DNA of 64,000 bases, taken from NCBI GenBank assembly GCA_963698775.1, contig CAVOSE010000005.1, forward strand, positions 1 to 64,000, read 5' to 3'. Numbering within the stretch: the stretch's first letter is position 1; every line of letters starts with the position of its first letter. Shown piece after piece: positions 44,633 to 53,291 of this stretch. This DNA comes from Thiohalocapsa sp963698775 (lineage in GTDB: Bacteria > Pseudomonadota > Gammaproteobacteria > Chromatiales > Chromatiaceae). A model generated the notes under the pieces. The model ran no database searches, had not been told where the DNA came from, and saw only the letters and a list, made by a program, of their open reading frames with translations. The position numbers were made by a program, and so were the translations under genes.

Positions 44633-44832
44633 TGAGTTTGTTCGGGTTCTGGAGACATCGGAGAGTCACCCGCCAGGTGAAGGGCGCTACGGCCGCCAGG
44701 GCACGCCCCGCGCGGCGCCCAGCTGCGTTACAACTCGTTGGAATAGAATGACTATTCCGCCTCGTTGTGCCTTGCTGGACACCACGCGGGACGCACCCTG
44801 ACGACCGTCCAACTGCCCTTTCTAGGTTCAAC
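44583..44832. mobile_element. Candidate 250-bp MITE with imperfect terminal inverted repeats
   Basis: The left end GTTCAACCTAGAAAGAGCAG and the inverse complement of the right end GTTGAACCTAGAAAGGGCAG match over about 21 of 24 positions. The interior contains a palindrome GGAATAG...CTATTCC at about 44735-44755 and no open frame. The left end falls in the membrane-protein fragment, consistent with insertion into it. Flanking target duplications were not clear. Confidence 0.5.
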
Positions 44833-44857
44833 GCCGCTAACGGACAACTCGGCGTTG

Positions 44858-45048
44858 ACTAGATTGCTTGAGGGCGACAAATGCTTGCAGATGGATCAAG
44901 TTTCGATGCGGCATCGGACCGGGGCGGCCCCTCGAAATCGAAATCGGGATCGGGATCCGGTCACTCGCCACGCGCTGCGATTTCGATACCGATAGCGATA
45001 GCGATAGCGATGATCACGACTCGTGGGTCTGAGGCAAAGCCTCGCTAG
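44858..45048 (+). repeat. Hexamer-core dispersed element, copy B
   Basis: This is the shortest and most diverged copy: ACTAGATTGCTTGAGGGCGA at the start and GAGGCAAAGCCTCGCTAG at the end. The left array is only GAAATCGGGATCGGG-like, and the right one is three CGATAG units after CGATAC. Its final TAG supplies the stop codon of the lytic transglycosylase gene on the other strand. It begins 26 bases after the candidate MITE. Confidence 0.85.
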
Positions 45049-45650
45049 GAGCGCGTTCGACAGCGACTGAGCTGTTTGGCGTAGGTCCGTGCGTGCCTGT
45101 CGACTTGCTGGGCATATCGCTGCAGCCAGGCCTTTCTTCGGTAGCTACCGCGTCGAAAGCCGGTGTGACCCTCGTGATAAGCGAGGTACTGATTGTAGGC
45201 ATCCCCCTGCGAGATGCCCAGCATCTGCCGACTGCGGTTCGTATACCAGCCGATGAAATCGGCGGCGTCCGCAAAATCGGTTCGCTTTGCCCGATGCTTA
45301 CCCGTTTCGTCCCGGTACCATTCCCATGTCCGGTCGATGGCCTGCGGATAGCCGTATGCGCTTGAGGCGTACCCGCCTGACGGCGACCTCGGCCGCGCGT
45401 CGTGCCGAAACGATGACTCGTTGCGAATGATGGCGAGCTGGACCTCTACGGGGACACCCCAGCGGCGTTTCACTTTGCGCATTGCCCGGTCCCATTTCGG
45501 CTTTTCCGCCAGGATCGCACAGGCATCGTCCGGTTGTTGCGGAGGCTCTGGCGCGGTTGCGCATCCGGCGGCCAGCAGCGCGTTTAGGGTGAGAAACCCG
45601 CATAGAAACGCCGCTCGGGATCGCCCTTTCTGATCGAAACGGTGTCTCAC
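45045..45650 (-). CDS. Lytic transglycosylase-like lipoprotein (SLT domain)
   Basis: This 201-residue exported protein has a lipobox (LNALLAAGCAT) placing Cys at about residue 30 for lipidation. An SLT/goose-lysozyme-like domain begins RRWGVPVEVQLAIIRNESSF, with the catalytic Glu in RNES. It then has SAYGYPQAIDRTWEWYRDE and ADFIGWYTNRSRQMLGIS, YNQYLAYHEGHTGFRRGS and YAQQVDRHARTYAKQL. The enzyme should cleave peptidoglycan glycan strands at the outer-membrane face. Its stop codon lies in the terminus of repeat copy B, so the last few residues may have been altered by that insertion. Confidence 0.82.
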   Translation of the reverse strand: MRHRFDQKGRSRAAFLCGFLTLNALLAAGCATAPEPPQQPDDACAILAEKPKWDRAMRKVKRRWGVPVEVQLAIIRNESSFRHDARPRSPSGGYASSAYGYPQAIDRTWEWYRDETGKHRAKRTDFADAADFIGWYTNRSRQMLGISQGDAYNQYLAYHEGHTGFRRGSYRRKAWLQRYAQQVDRHARTYAKQLSRCRTRS

Positions 45651-45952
45651 GCTGCCCCCTCTTCGAAAGTTCCAAAGCCAACCATAACTCCAAGTGGTCC
45701 GCCAATGCAGCCGCGAGGGAACTATCGCCGCTCGACTCCTGGATTAGCGGCCAATGATGCCTTCCCGCTAGGCCGACCCAGACGTTAAAGTGGGCGCGGT
45801 GCGAAGGGGCGTTCAGTCTCTTTTTTCGATCGTTGCGCAATGGTCGAGATGATGCAAAGTTTCCTTCCTGGAGTGAGCACGGAGGCAGGAAGCGGTCAAC
45901 AGTTCATCGCCTGCTACATTCGGCGTTCTCGTCTATCAGCCTGGAGTCGATC
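45651..45952. other. Divergent intergenic region, nothing recognised
   Basis: About 300 bases between the start of the transglycosylase gene (minus strand) and the start of the esterase pseudogene (plus strand). It must contain both promoters, but no clear elements were identified. Confidence 0.5.
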
Positions 45953-46886
45953 ATGCGTCATTTTTTGGCGACCCTTTACCTCCTTCCCGTTGTGGCGCTG
46001 GCCGCAGATGCAGTGCCAGCAACTGGGGAAGGCCTTGGTGAAGCCGGCGCTGCCGTTGAGAAAGGCTGTACCACCTCTGCCGTGCGCACAAGCAGCGCTA
46101 TCCTCTGCGGGCTCGACCAGGAGGTTGCGGGCCACCCGAACGGCAGGCTGGGCAAACGGGTCAGCGCCTTTCTGGGGATTCCATATGGCGAATCGACCGC
46201 GGGGAAGCATCGTTGGGCGGCGCCTGTGCCCTTCAAGCGCCAGCCGGTTGACCCTGATGCTGCCCCTTGGCCCGCGACCCGATTCGGGCCCAGTTGCCCG
46301 CAAGCTCGAGTACGAACTCATGCTGGACCTGATGTTCCCGCTAGACACGGCAAGGCGCATCGAGGCTCATCCGCGTTACAGACCACAGGCCGGTGATAAC
46401 ACCGAGGTCATGTCCCACCTGATCACCGACTATCTGTTCACTTGCGCCAACCGCCACGTACTGTCCCAAGCCGGGGCGCCGGTCTGGGCGTACCAATTCA
46501 CCCATCCGCCGTCCTTCAACATTTGGCCGGACACCGCGCTCTGTTCGCCGGCGACCAATATGGCCTGCCATGCAGCGGAGCTGCCATTCGTTTTCGGGAA
46601 CGCGAACACCGCAGAGATGTACGCAGACTCGCAGCGGCATGTGCTGGAACCCGATGAACAGCGACTGAGTCGCTCGATGATTAACTACTGGGCGCGGTTC
46701 GCGAAGCACCAGGACCCGAACGGCGACGGCCAGCCGGAATGGGTGCCATTCACTACGGCTTCACCTACGCGCTTTATCCTTGATCTAAAGACTGAGAGCA
46801 AGACCGATCTCGATGCCAATTGCTCGTTCTGGGATGAGATCGGCTACAACAGCCCCGGCTTCCTTGAGCGCGTCCGCAGGCTTTGA
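45953..46886 (+). pseudogene. Type B carboxylesterase with internal deletion
   Basis: From ATG 45953 a signal peptide (FLATLYLLPVVALAADA) leads into a carboxylesterase start (VSAFLGIPYGESTAGKHRWA, PVPFKRQ). Near 46300 the frame changes and the sequence jumps to the family's C-terminal third (HLITDYLFTCANRHVLSQAG, PVWAYQFTHPPSFNIWPD, CHAAELPFVFGN, SMINYWARFAKHQDPNGDGQ). The whole centre, including the GESAG nucleophile region and catalytic Glu, is missing. CHAAELPFVFGN retains the catalytic His segment. It is a deletion-derived pseudogene. Confidence 0.8.
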
Positions 46887-46912
46887 GACGAGAGGATTTG
46901 ACAGAAATCGCC

Positions 46913-47314
46913 TCAGTTTCTGTAGCGACGGTGAGACTTGCGACGGCGTTCGTCCGGTCTTGGATAGGTTTCGGTCGCAAGGATTGATCCGGCCGCTGCA
47001 CCGAGTCCGCCCCCGATGACGGCACCGGTTTGACCGCTGACCTCGGAACCTACGTATGCGCCGAGCGCACCGCCTGCGCCGCTTCCCACCGCGGCGCGTG
47101 TGCTGTACGTGTCCATACAGCCAGAAGCCGTGATGGCGAGAAACGCAATCGATACCGCGAGCACCAGCCGCCTAATCTTCTGTCTCGGGGCGCCGTTGAA
47201 TCCGTCTTGACAGGGTGCCTCGCGTCCGTTCGATGGTCCTAAGGTCGGGATTTGCTCGTATTCGTAGGGGCTAGGGGCCGGCGAATCCGGTCGAACTGCC
47301 AGGGTCGTCGTCAT
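46913..47314 (-). CDS. Glycine-zipper lipoprotein-like protein
   Basis: This 133-residue protein, with start chosen at ATG 47314 (MTTTLAVRPDSP), has an internal hydrophobic helix at about residues 51-66 ending in a lipobox-like SGC. It is followed by a glycine-zipper region (AVGSGAGGALGAYVGSEVSG, QTGAVIGGGLGAAAGSILAT) resembling the Gly-zipper_2TM/OmpA-like domain of small outer-membrane lipoproteins. A basic tail (RRRKSHRRYRN) ends the protein. The 50-residue segment before the helix is unusual for a lipoprotein; the true start could be nearer the helix. The function is unknown. Confidence 0.65.
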   Translation of the reverse strand: MTTTLAVRPDSPAPSPYEYEQIPTLGPSNGREAPCQDGFNGAPRQKIRRLVLAVSIAFLAITASGCMDTYSTRAAVGSGAGGALGAYVGSEVSGQTGAVIGGGLGAAAGSILATETYPRPDERRRKSHRRYRN

Positions 47315-48222
47315 GTGTGATCTCCAAATGCTTGGCAAGCAGGGTGTTCGCGCCTGTAGTGATGGCGGCAATCATTTCGTCTAACCCGATGTACGAGATA
47401 GCCACACTGATACATACGGACACTCGGTAGTGAGACTACCAGCCGTTCCCTGAACGAAACCTGAACGGGCGGATACTTGCGGCTAGGGAGCCAATGATCC
47501 CCTGTCGCAGGCGGACGCAGGATGCACCCTGGCACCATCGGAGTATTTCCCGAAGGCCATGGGGCGGTGACATTCAGCGATAGCAACGGCGCTCCGTGCG
47601 TTGCGAAAGAAGGTCCGGAATCTCGGAGAGCAGGGGCAGCCTGCGGCAACTCCTTAATTGGCGGTTTCCGGCCAGCTGTCGCTCAGGCCCGATTCCCCCG
47701 GCGTCCGCTTGGTGGCCGTAAACTGCCGGTCGCTCTGCAACCGTCGCGAACCCTTTATGCGTCCATCAGGAAGTATCCATACACGCCTTGAACGTGCCGC
47801 AATGTGGCAAGAATAGCCGGTAGCAAGGTGGGCGAATGTTGGAAGTTCGTGACGAAACGTTCTTGAAAACAACAGATGCGAGCACAGCGGACAGATACCC
47901 TCAGCCGAGAGAGCAGGGAGAACGAGCGCTACCGCTCAGTCATCGAGACTGCCGATGGTGTCTAGTTCGTGGACATCGAGGCATGGCTGTTGTAAATGAA
48001 CGACGCTGAATACCACCAGTCCGGTTACAGCCGCGATGAGTTGTGCTGAGCACGAGTATTTGCGATGCGGAAGCGGAAGAGAGGCCCCAAAGTCATCGAA
48101 CGGCGCATAGAGTCCGCTTCAGAAGGGCATGCCCGCGAAAAGAGCAACCGAAGTCGGTCCTACCGCGGGTGTGGCCCCAGAACGGCGGCATCACCACTAC
48201 GCAGGGGTAATGCAGTCGACAC
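47315..48222. other. Intergenic stretch with a PAS-domain remnant
   Basis: Most of this 900-base region has no gene. At about 47901-48050 on the plus strand one frame, interrupted by TAG and TAA, reads RENERYRSVIETADGV, then FVDIEAWLL, then MNDAEYHQSGYSRDELC. The ERYRSVIETA and SGYSRDEL pieces are characteristic of PAS domains in sensor kinases and GGDEF proteins. It is a small fossil of such a gene. Confidence 0.45.
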
Positions 48223-49119
48223 TCAGGGAACCGACGCCTGGTCCAGCAGAGCCTTGGCCTGCTCCACCCAGGCTTCACGTCCGATGCGTCCAGAGAATCG
48301 GATCACGCTCTTTTCCAGATCCGCGATCTGCGCCTCGGTCAACGTAGCAATCTGCCTGAGGTTGGTGAAACCATTGTCCTTGAGCTTTTTCTCCAATCCC
48401 GGTCCGATTCCCGAAATCTGCGTGAGGTCCTCCTCGGCAGGGCTACTCGACGACACCGTCTTGGGCGCGACGGGCGATTTGGCCGCCGGGGCCGCGACGG
48501 ATTTCTCCGGCTTCCCGGGCGCGGCAGCCGCGGTCGACGGGCCCACGTGGCCGCGGGCGTCGTTGAACCAAAGCCCCCAAAGCTGCTGCTGGGTCTCGAT
48601 CGATTTCTGCATCGACTTGGCGATCTGGCTGCTGAGCTTACTCAATTCTTTCGCCGACAAGGACTCGAACTTAGACATGGCGGACCAGTCCTCCAGCAGC
48701 TTGATCTGCTTGCGCATGGACTCCTGGACAGTCTTTTCCATCTCGTCGAAGTCGGGAGTGGCCTTGCCGCCGCCGCTGTCCTCTAGCAAGCGCATCCACT
48801 GGTCCCACAACTCGTGTTGATTGTCCAGCCAATGCCGGGTTGCGCGCAGCGCTTCGGCGTTCAGCTCGGCGAAACTCTTGGGCTTCAGATTCTTGCCGCT
48901 GGCCCGTTCCATCCAGCGCTCCAGCCATTCGCGCTGCAACTCCGTTGACTGCTGAACCGCCTGGCCGGCCCAGGCATTGAGGTTCTCCAGGGTCTTCTGC
49001 TGCCACTGGTTGAGCCCGCTTGGATAGAACGAACCCGGCGCTTTTCCGAGGGTCGCGTTCCACATCTCCTCCTGCGCGTCGCGCAGATTCTTGAATATCG
49101 CCTTGTAGTTCTTAAACAT
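48223..49119 (-). CDS. Phasin/PhaE-like protein with C-terminal helix-hairpin-helix domain
   Basis: This 298-residue protein, with start chosen at ATG 49119 (MFKNYKAIFKNLRDAQEEMW), is rich in Trp, Gln, Leu and Lys in its first 190 residues, with QQKTLENLNAWAGQAVQQ, RHWLDNQHELWDQWMRLLED and QKSIETQQQLWGLWFNDARG. This is the amphipathic pattern of phasins and PhaE-type PHA synthase subunits. An Ala/Pro/Lys linker (about 200-240) leads to a helix-hairpin-helix domain (DLTQISGIGPGLEKKLKDNG). It probably coats PHA granules; the HhH end could contact DNA or another protein. The exact subfamily is uncertain. Confidence 0.65.
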   Translation of the reverse strand: MFKNYKAIFKNLRDAQEEMWNATLGKAPGSFYPSGLNQWQQKTLENLNAWAGQAVQQSTELQREWLERWMERASGKNLKPKSFAELNAEALRATRHWLDNQHELWDQWMRLLEDSGGGKATPDFDEMEKTVQESMRKQIKLLEDWSAMSKFESLSAKELSKLSSQIAKSMQKSIETQQQLWGLWFNDARGHVGPSTAAAAPGKPEKSVAAPAAKSPVAPKTVSSSSPAEEDLTQISGIGPGLEKKLKDNGFTNLRQIATLTEAQIADLEKSVIRFSGRIGREAWVEQAKALLDQASVP

Positions 49120-49474
49120 TGATCGCTCTCCAAGTCTCGACTGCCCAACAGCTTGCACCGGCAGAAATGAAAGAAAAGTGCACGATCCTCGCACACCGCA
49201 CCGTTTGATTGCCGTGACCGCTCGGCCAGAACAGTAGCGGTCAGATCAGCCGTGTCAAGCACGATTCGTCTCCCGACCTCGGCCGGAGCAGTCGAATGAC
49301 GTTGTCGGGTGGCGATCGGATAGGCAACGAGACTAGGCGAATATTCATTCGGCGGCCAGAATTGGGCCTGATTATCATTTTTTCGAGATACCCGAGAAGA
49401 GGAGGAATCAATGCGTTCTCCTCTTCCATTAAGGTACGCAGAGGAGTCCGCGCCCCATACGCGCCCGTTCAGCG
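49120..49474. other. Intergenic region, no gene recognised
   Basis: The 355 bases between the phasin start and repeat copy C hold the phasin promoter and no evident gene. Confidence 0.5.
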
Positions 49475-49714
49475 CCTAGATTGCTTGGGGGCGACAAATG
49501 TTTGCAGATGAATCAAGTTTCGACGCAGCCTAGGACCGGCGGGGGGCCTCGAAATCGGGATCGGGATCGGGATCGGGGTCGCGATCGGATCGCCTGCCAC
49601 TCGTTTCGATTCCGATTCCGATTCCGATTTCGATACCGATACCGATACCGATACCGATACCGATACCGATACCGAATGATCATGACTCGTCGGTCTGAGG
49701 CGCAGCCTCGCTAG
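49475..49714 (+). repeat. Hexamer-core dispersed element, copy C
   Basis: This is the best-organised copy. It has identical ends to copy A, a left array of four GATCGG units, the CCTGCCACTC spacer, and a right array of seven perfect CGATAC units at 49631-49672 preceded by CGATTC units. The arrays are of opposite sense and could form a long imperfect hairpin. It ends 22 bases beyond the pyrC' stop codon. Confidence 0.88.
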
Positions 49715-49736
49715 TAGTCGCCCGGGAAAGGGCGGC

Positions 49737-51032
49737 CTAGCCAGTGTCGCGCCGAAAGACGATCCGCCCGCCCAGCAGCGTCCATTGCACCCGCCCCATC
49801 ATCTCGACGCCCATGAACGGTGTATTGAGTCCGCGGCTGAGCAGCGTCGTCGGGCTCGGCAGCCAGCGTGCCTCGGGATCGAAGATGCAGATATCGGCCG
49901 GCGCGTTGGGCTTCAGGCGGCCCAGGGGTAACCCGAGGATGCGGGCCGGGTTACAGGTCAGGCAGGCGAGGGCGGCGGGCAGTTCCAACAGGCCCTCGCG
50001 CACCAATCGCAGGGTAAGCGGCAACAGGGTTTCGAGCGCTGAGATGCCGGGTTCGGTCTGCGGGAACGGGTCGAGCTTGGCGTCGGGTTCATGCGGCCGA
50101 TGATCGGAGCAGATTGCCGTGATCTCGCCCGCGGCCACCGCCAGGCGCAGCGCATCGCGGTCTGCGAGCGTGCGCAGTGGCGGGATCACATGGGCATTGG
50201 CGTTGAAGCCGGTGAGGTCGTGCTCGGTCAGGAATAGCTGATGCGCGCTGACGTCGGCGGTGACCGGAATCCCGCGTCCGCGGGCCTCGGCCAGCATCTC
50301 GGTGGCGCGTGCCGTAGACAGGCCGCGAAAATGGACACGTGCCCCGGTCTGTTCCGCCAGCGCCAGGTCGCGGGCCACGGCCACGGTCTCTGCCGCGGCC
50401 GGGATGCCCGGTAGGCCCAGCCGGGTGCTGAGCAGCCCCTCGTGCACCAGACCGCCCTCGCTCAGATAGTCGTCGGCAGGGTGCAGGAAGGTGGTCAGGC
50501 CGTAGGTGGATGCATACTCCAGCGCGCGTCGCTGCACGCGGGTGTTGCGGATCGGGCGGTCGGCATTGCTCATGACGGGGCAGCCGGCCCGCTGCAACGC
50601 CGCCATCTCGCTGATCTGTTTCCCCTCCAGGTGTTGGGTCAGCGCGCCCGCGGGGAGCACGCGGGCGTGACCGCGTTCGTCCGCGATCTGCATGATCAAT
50701 TGCGCCACGGCCGGCGTATCGACCGGCGGCAGCGTGTCCGGCGGACAGCAGAGGGTGGTGATGCCGGCGGCGGCGGCGGCCTGCGTCTCGCTGGCGATGG
50801 TGGCCTTTTGTTCGAAGCCCGGCTCGCCCAGGCGCGCGCACAGGTCCACCAGTCCGGGGCAGACCACGAGTCCGCTGACGTCCATGACCTGTTTGGCCTC
50901 GAAACCCGGTGGCGGCTCGCCGATGGCGACGATTCGGCCGGCGGCGACGTGCAGATCGGCGATGCCGTCGAGGCCGGTGGCCGGGTCGATGAGACGGCCC
51001 GCGCGGATGGTGAGGGTCTTGGGTTTTTTCAT
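49737..51032 (-). CDS. pyrC: Dihydroorotase-like protein PyrC' lacking zinc ligands
   Basis: This 431-residue amidohydrolase-fold protein is of the multifunctional dihydroorotase type (LTIRAGRLIDPATGLDGIAD to VVCPGLVDLCARLGEPGFE). The catalytic HxH of active enzymes (normally VDLHxHxREPG) is replaced by LCARLGEPG, so both first zinc ligands are missing. Other landmarks (GITTLCCPPDTLPPVDTPA, HPADD, SAHQLFLTEHDL, DHRPHEPDAK) remain. In Pseudomonas-type pyrBC' operons such a protein is catalytically dead but stabilises PyrB. The same is inferred here, 194 bases downstream of pyrB. A true dihydroorotase should exist elsewhere. Confidence 0.88.
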   Translation of the reverse strand: MKKPKTLTIRAGRLIDPATGLDGIADLHVAAGRIVAIGEPPPGFEAKQVMDVSGLVVCPGLVDLCARLGEPGFEQKATIASETQAAAAAGITTLCCPPDTLPPVDTPAVAQLIMQIADERGHARVLPAGALTQHLEGKQISEMAALQRAGCPVMSNADRPIRNTRVQRRALEYASTYGLTTFLHPADDYLSEGGLVHEGLLSTRLGLPGIPAAAETVAVARDLALAEQTGARVHFRGLSTARATEMLAEARGRGIPVTADVSAHQLFLTEHDLTGFNANAHVIPPLRTLADRDALRLAVAAGEITAICSDHRPHEPDAKLDPFPQTEPGISALETLLPLTLRLVREGLLELPAALACLTCNPARILGLPLGRLKPNAPADICIFDPEARWLPSPTTLLSRGLNTPFMGVEMMGRVQWTLLGGRIVFRRDTG

Positions 51033-51133
51033 CCTGTGGGAAGCCGAGCTGTCGTGGTGAGTGGCCTTGGCCTGAGCAGCATGCCCATTTGGTCCCTTGC
51101 TCCGCGGCTATTGAACAAACTTTCGACGAGAAT

Positions 51134-51186
51134 TCGTTGTCGTTGTCGCGCGGATACTCGATTACCGACAACGACAACGACAACGA
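51134..51186. repeat. Perfect inverted repeat of GTC/GTT units between pyrC' and pyrB
   Basis: TCGTTGTCGTTGTCG at 51134-51148 and its exact complement CGACAACGACAACGA at 51166-51180 stand 17 bases apart, continued by a further CAACG. The trinucleotide-like arms form a strong hairpin. It is upstream of pyrC' and downstream of pyrB in transcript order, and might modulate read-through or stability. Confidence 0.8.
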
Positions 51187-51226
51187 GCGGATCCTGGCGC
51201 AGGTTTTTGGTTCTGGCTCCTCGGCG

Positions 51227-52243
51227 CTAAGGAGCGACCTCCGTCGGAAGAGCGCTCGGCGACAGGTGTTGGGCGCCCAGGCACATGGACATCACCGCCA
51301 TGCGCACGGCCAGACCGTTGCTGACCTGTTCCAGAATCACCGAGCGCTTGCCGTCGGCCACCTGGGAGTCCATCTCGACGCCGCGATTGATCGGGCCGGG
51401 GTGCATGACGATGGCGTCCGGCTTGGCCCCCTGTAGCCGTTTTTCGGTGAGCCCGAACAGATAGAAATACTCGTGCTCGCTAGGCAGGAAGCCGCCGCCC
51501 ATGCGCTCGCGCTGGAGCCGTAGCAGGATGATCACGTCGGCGTCTCGCAGCCCCGCGCGCAGGTCGTGGAAGACGCGCACTCCCAGTGCCTCTTCGGCGC
51601 GTGTCGGAACCAGGGTGCTGGGGGCGATGATCCGGATTTCGCCCGCCCCGAGGGTGTTCAACGCGGAGATCTGGGAGCGCGCCACGCGCGAGTGCAGCAC
51701 GTCGCCGACGATGGCGACGGTCAGTCCGTCGAAACTACCCTTATGCCGACGGATGGTGAACATGTCGAGCATGCCCTGGGTAGGATGCGCATGCCGGCCG
51801 TCGCCGGCGTTGATGACGCTGACATGGGGTGCGGTATGGGTGGCGATGAAATGCGCGGCGCCGCTGTCGGCGTGACGCACGACGAACATGTCCACGTGCA
51901 TCGCCTCGAGATTGCGCAAGGTGTCCAGCAGCGTTTCGCCCTTGGCGGTGGCCGAGGTGCTGATGTTGAGATTGAGTACGTCCGCCGACAGTCGCTTGGC
52001 GGCCAACTCAAAGGTGGTGCGGGTGCGCGTGCTGTTCTCGAAGAACAGGTTGGCGACGATCTTGCCGCGGCACAGCGGCACCTTCTTGACGGCCTGTTGG
52101 GCGACGCTGAGGAACCCCTCTGCGCGGTCCAGGATCTCGGTCAGCAGGGCCTGATCGAGGCCGTCGATAGTCAGGAAATGCTTGAGGTTGCCCTGGGCGT
52201 CGAGTTGGAGGTTGCCGTTGTGCATGTCAGCCCTCGTTGCCAC
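51227..52243 (-). CDS. pyrB: Aspartate carbamoyltransferase catalytic subunit
   Basis: This 338-residue enzyme condenses carbamoyl phosphate and aspartate in pyrimidine synthesis. It carries the carbamoyl-phosphate loop FFENSTRTRTTFE, the HPTQGMLDMFTI box, VAIVGDVLHSRVARSQISAL, LRLQRERMGGGFLPS and the MHPGPINRGVEMDSQV motif. It is of the class that assembles with a pseudo-dihydroorotase. Its start overlaps the pyrR end by 17 bases, and pyrC' is about 200 bases downstream, so pyrR-pyrB-pyrC' form one unit. Confidence 0.92.
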   Translation of the reverse strand: MATRADMHNGNLQLDAQGNLKHFLTIDGLDQALLTEILDRAEGFLSVAQQAVKKVPLCRGKIVANLFFENSTRTRTTFELAAKRLSADVLNLNISTSATAKGETLLDTLRNLEAMHVDMFVVRHADSGAAHFIATHTAPHVSVINAGDGRHAHPTQGMLDMFTIRRHKGSFDGLTVAIVGDVLHSRVARSQISALNTLGAGEIRIIAPSTLVPTRAEEALGVRVFHDLRAGLRDADVIILLRLQRERMGGGFLPSEHEYFYLFGLTEKRLQGAKPDAIVMHPGPINRGVEMDSQVADGKRSVILEQVSNGLAVRMAVMSMCLGAQHLSPSALPTEVAP

Positions 52244-52790
52244 CCTGACCGCCGCGGCGCCGCTCCTTAGGCGTCAAGCCACGCTCCAGCACGAGCGGGT
52301 CGGGGCCGGTGAGCCGGATCTGTTCGTCGGGGCCGAGCCGAGCCTGCATGCCCACGACGGCGGGCTCGATGGGCAACTCGCGGCCGTCGCGCTCCACCAG
52401 GATGGCCAGCGTCACCGACGCCGGGCGGCCGTAGTCGAACAGGACGTTCAGCGCCGCTCGGATGGTACGACCGGATTGCAGCACGTCGTCCACCAGGCAG
52501 ATCGGGCGGTCGTCCACCGGCAGGGGCAGGTGGGACGGGCGCACCTGCGGGTGCAGGCCGACACGGGTGAAGTCGTCGCGGTAAAACGAGATGTCGAGAT
52601 GGCCGAGGGGGTCCGGCAGGGCCAGCAGCGCATGCAGTCGCTCGGCCACCCAGACACCACCGGTGTGGATGCCGACCATCAGCGGGCGTTCGATCTTGCG
52701 CTCGGCGAAGAGGCGTTGCAGCCGTTCGGCCATGCCGTTGATGGCGGCATCGACGGCCGCCGCGTCCTTAAAGATGCCGCTGTTGCTCAT
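52227..52790 (-). CDS. pyrR: PyrR uracil phosphoribosyltransferase/regulator
   Basis: This 187-residue type I phosphoribosyltransferase-fold protein has the PRPP loop CLVDDVLQSGRTIRAALNVL and the hood LMVGIHTGGVWVAERLHALL. In Gram-positives PyrR is an RNA-binding attenuator; in gammaproteobacteria its regulatory role is less clear, and it may simply salvage uracil. The gene starts at ATG 52790, 14 bases after ruvX, and overlaps pyrB. A C-terminal extension of about 15 residues (PKERRRGGQGGNEG) is basic and probably flexible. Confidence 0.88.
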   Translation of the reverse strand: MSNSGIFKDAAAVDAAINGMAERLQRLFAERKIERPLMVGIHTGGVWVAERLHALLALPDPLGHLDISFYRDDFTRVGLHPQVRPSHLPLPVDDRPICLVDDVLQSGRTIRAALNVLFDYGRPASVTLAILVERDGRELPIEPAVVGMQARLGPDEQIRLTGPDPLVLERGLTPKERRRGGQGGNEG

Positions 52791-52804
52791 GCGGGGCTGC
52801 TCAT

Positions 52805-53242
52805 TCAGTGCTGCTCATTGAGCCAGGTTTCCAGAATCAGCTTGGCGGCATAGGCGTCCAAGAGGCCGCCGTTGCCGGTGCGCCGGTGGGGGCTGACGGC
52901 GAAGCCTGCGCGTTCCGCGGCGGCCAGGTCGCGTTCCGCTTCGATGGTGGTCAGGCGCTCGTCTACCAGATGGACCGTCAGTCCGAAACGGCCTTCGAGT
53001 TGGCGTGCAAAGCGGCGCACGCGCTCGCTCCAGTCCTCCTCGGTGTCGTCCATGCGATAGGGCAGACCGAGCACCGCGGCATCGGGCTGCCAATCGCGGA
53101 TGATGGCCTCGAGGCGTGTCCAGTCCGGCTTCTGGCCGCGATTGACGACCGTCGCGAGCGGTGTGGCGGTGGCGGAGACGGTCTGGCCGACCGCCACGCC
53201 GATCTTGCGGGTGCCGTAGTCGAAGCCGAGCAGGGTCGCCAA
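52805..53242 (-). CDS. ruvX: Holliday-junction resolvase-like RuvX (YqgF)
   Basis: This 145-residue RNase H-like nuclease of the YqgF/RuvX family, implicated in 16S rRNA 5' processing, has the first acidic motif LLGFDYGTRKIGVAVG, LGLPYRMDDTEEDWSERVRR and the VHLVDERLTTIEAERDLAAA box. A C-terminal acidic residue is in GLLDAYAAKLILETWL. It is 49 bases downstream of yqgE and is followed by pyrR, a conserved gammaproteobacterial order. Confidence 0.9.
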   Translation of the reverse strand: MATLLGFDYGTRKIGVAVGQTVSATATPLATVVNRGQKPDWTRLEAIIRDWQPDAAVLGLPYRMDDTEEDWSERVRRFARQLEGRFGLTVHLVDERLTTIEAERDLAAAERAGFAVSPHRRTGNGGLLDAYAAKLILETWLNEQH

Positions 53243-53291
53243 GGCGGTGGGTCCGTTCGTTGCGTAGGTGTCGGTTGCGGGCCGGGCACGC

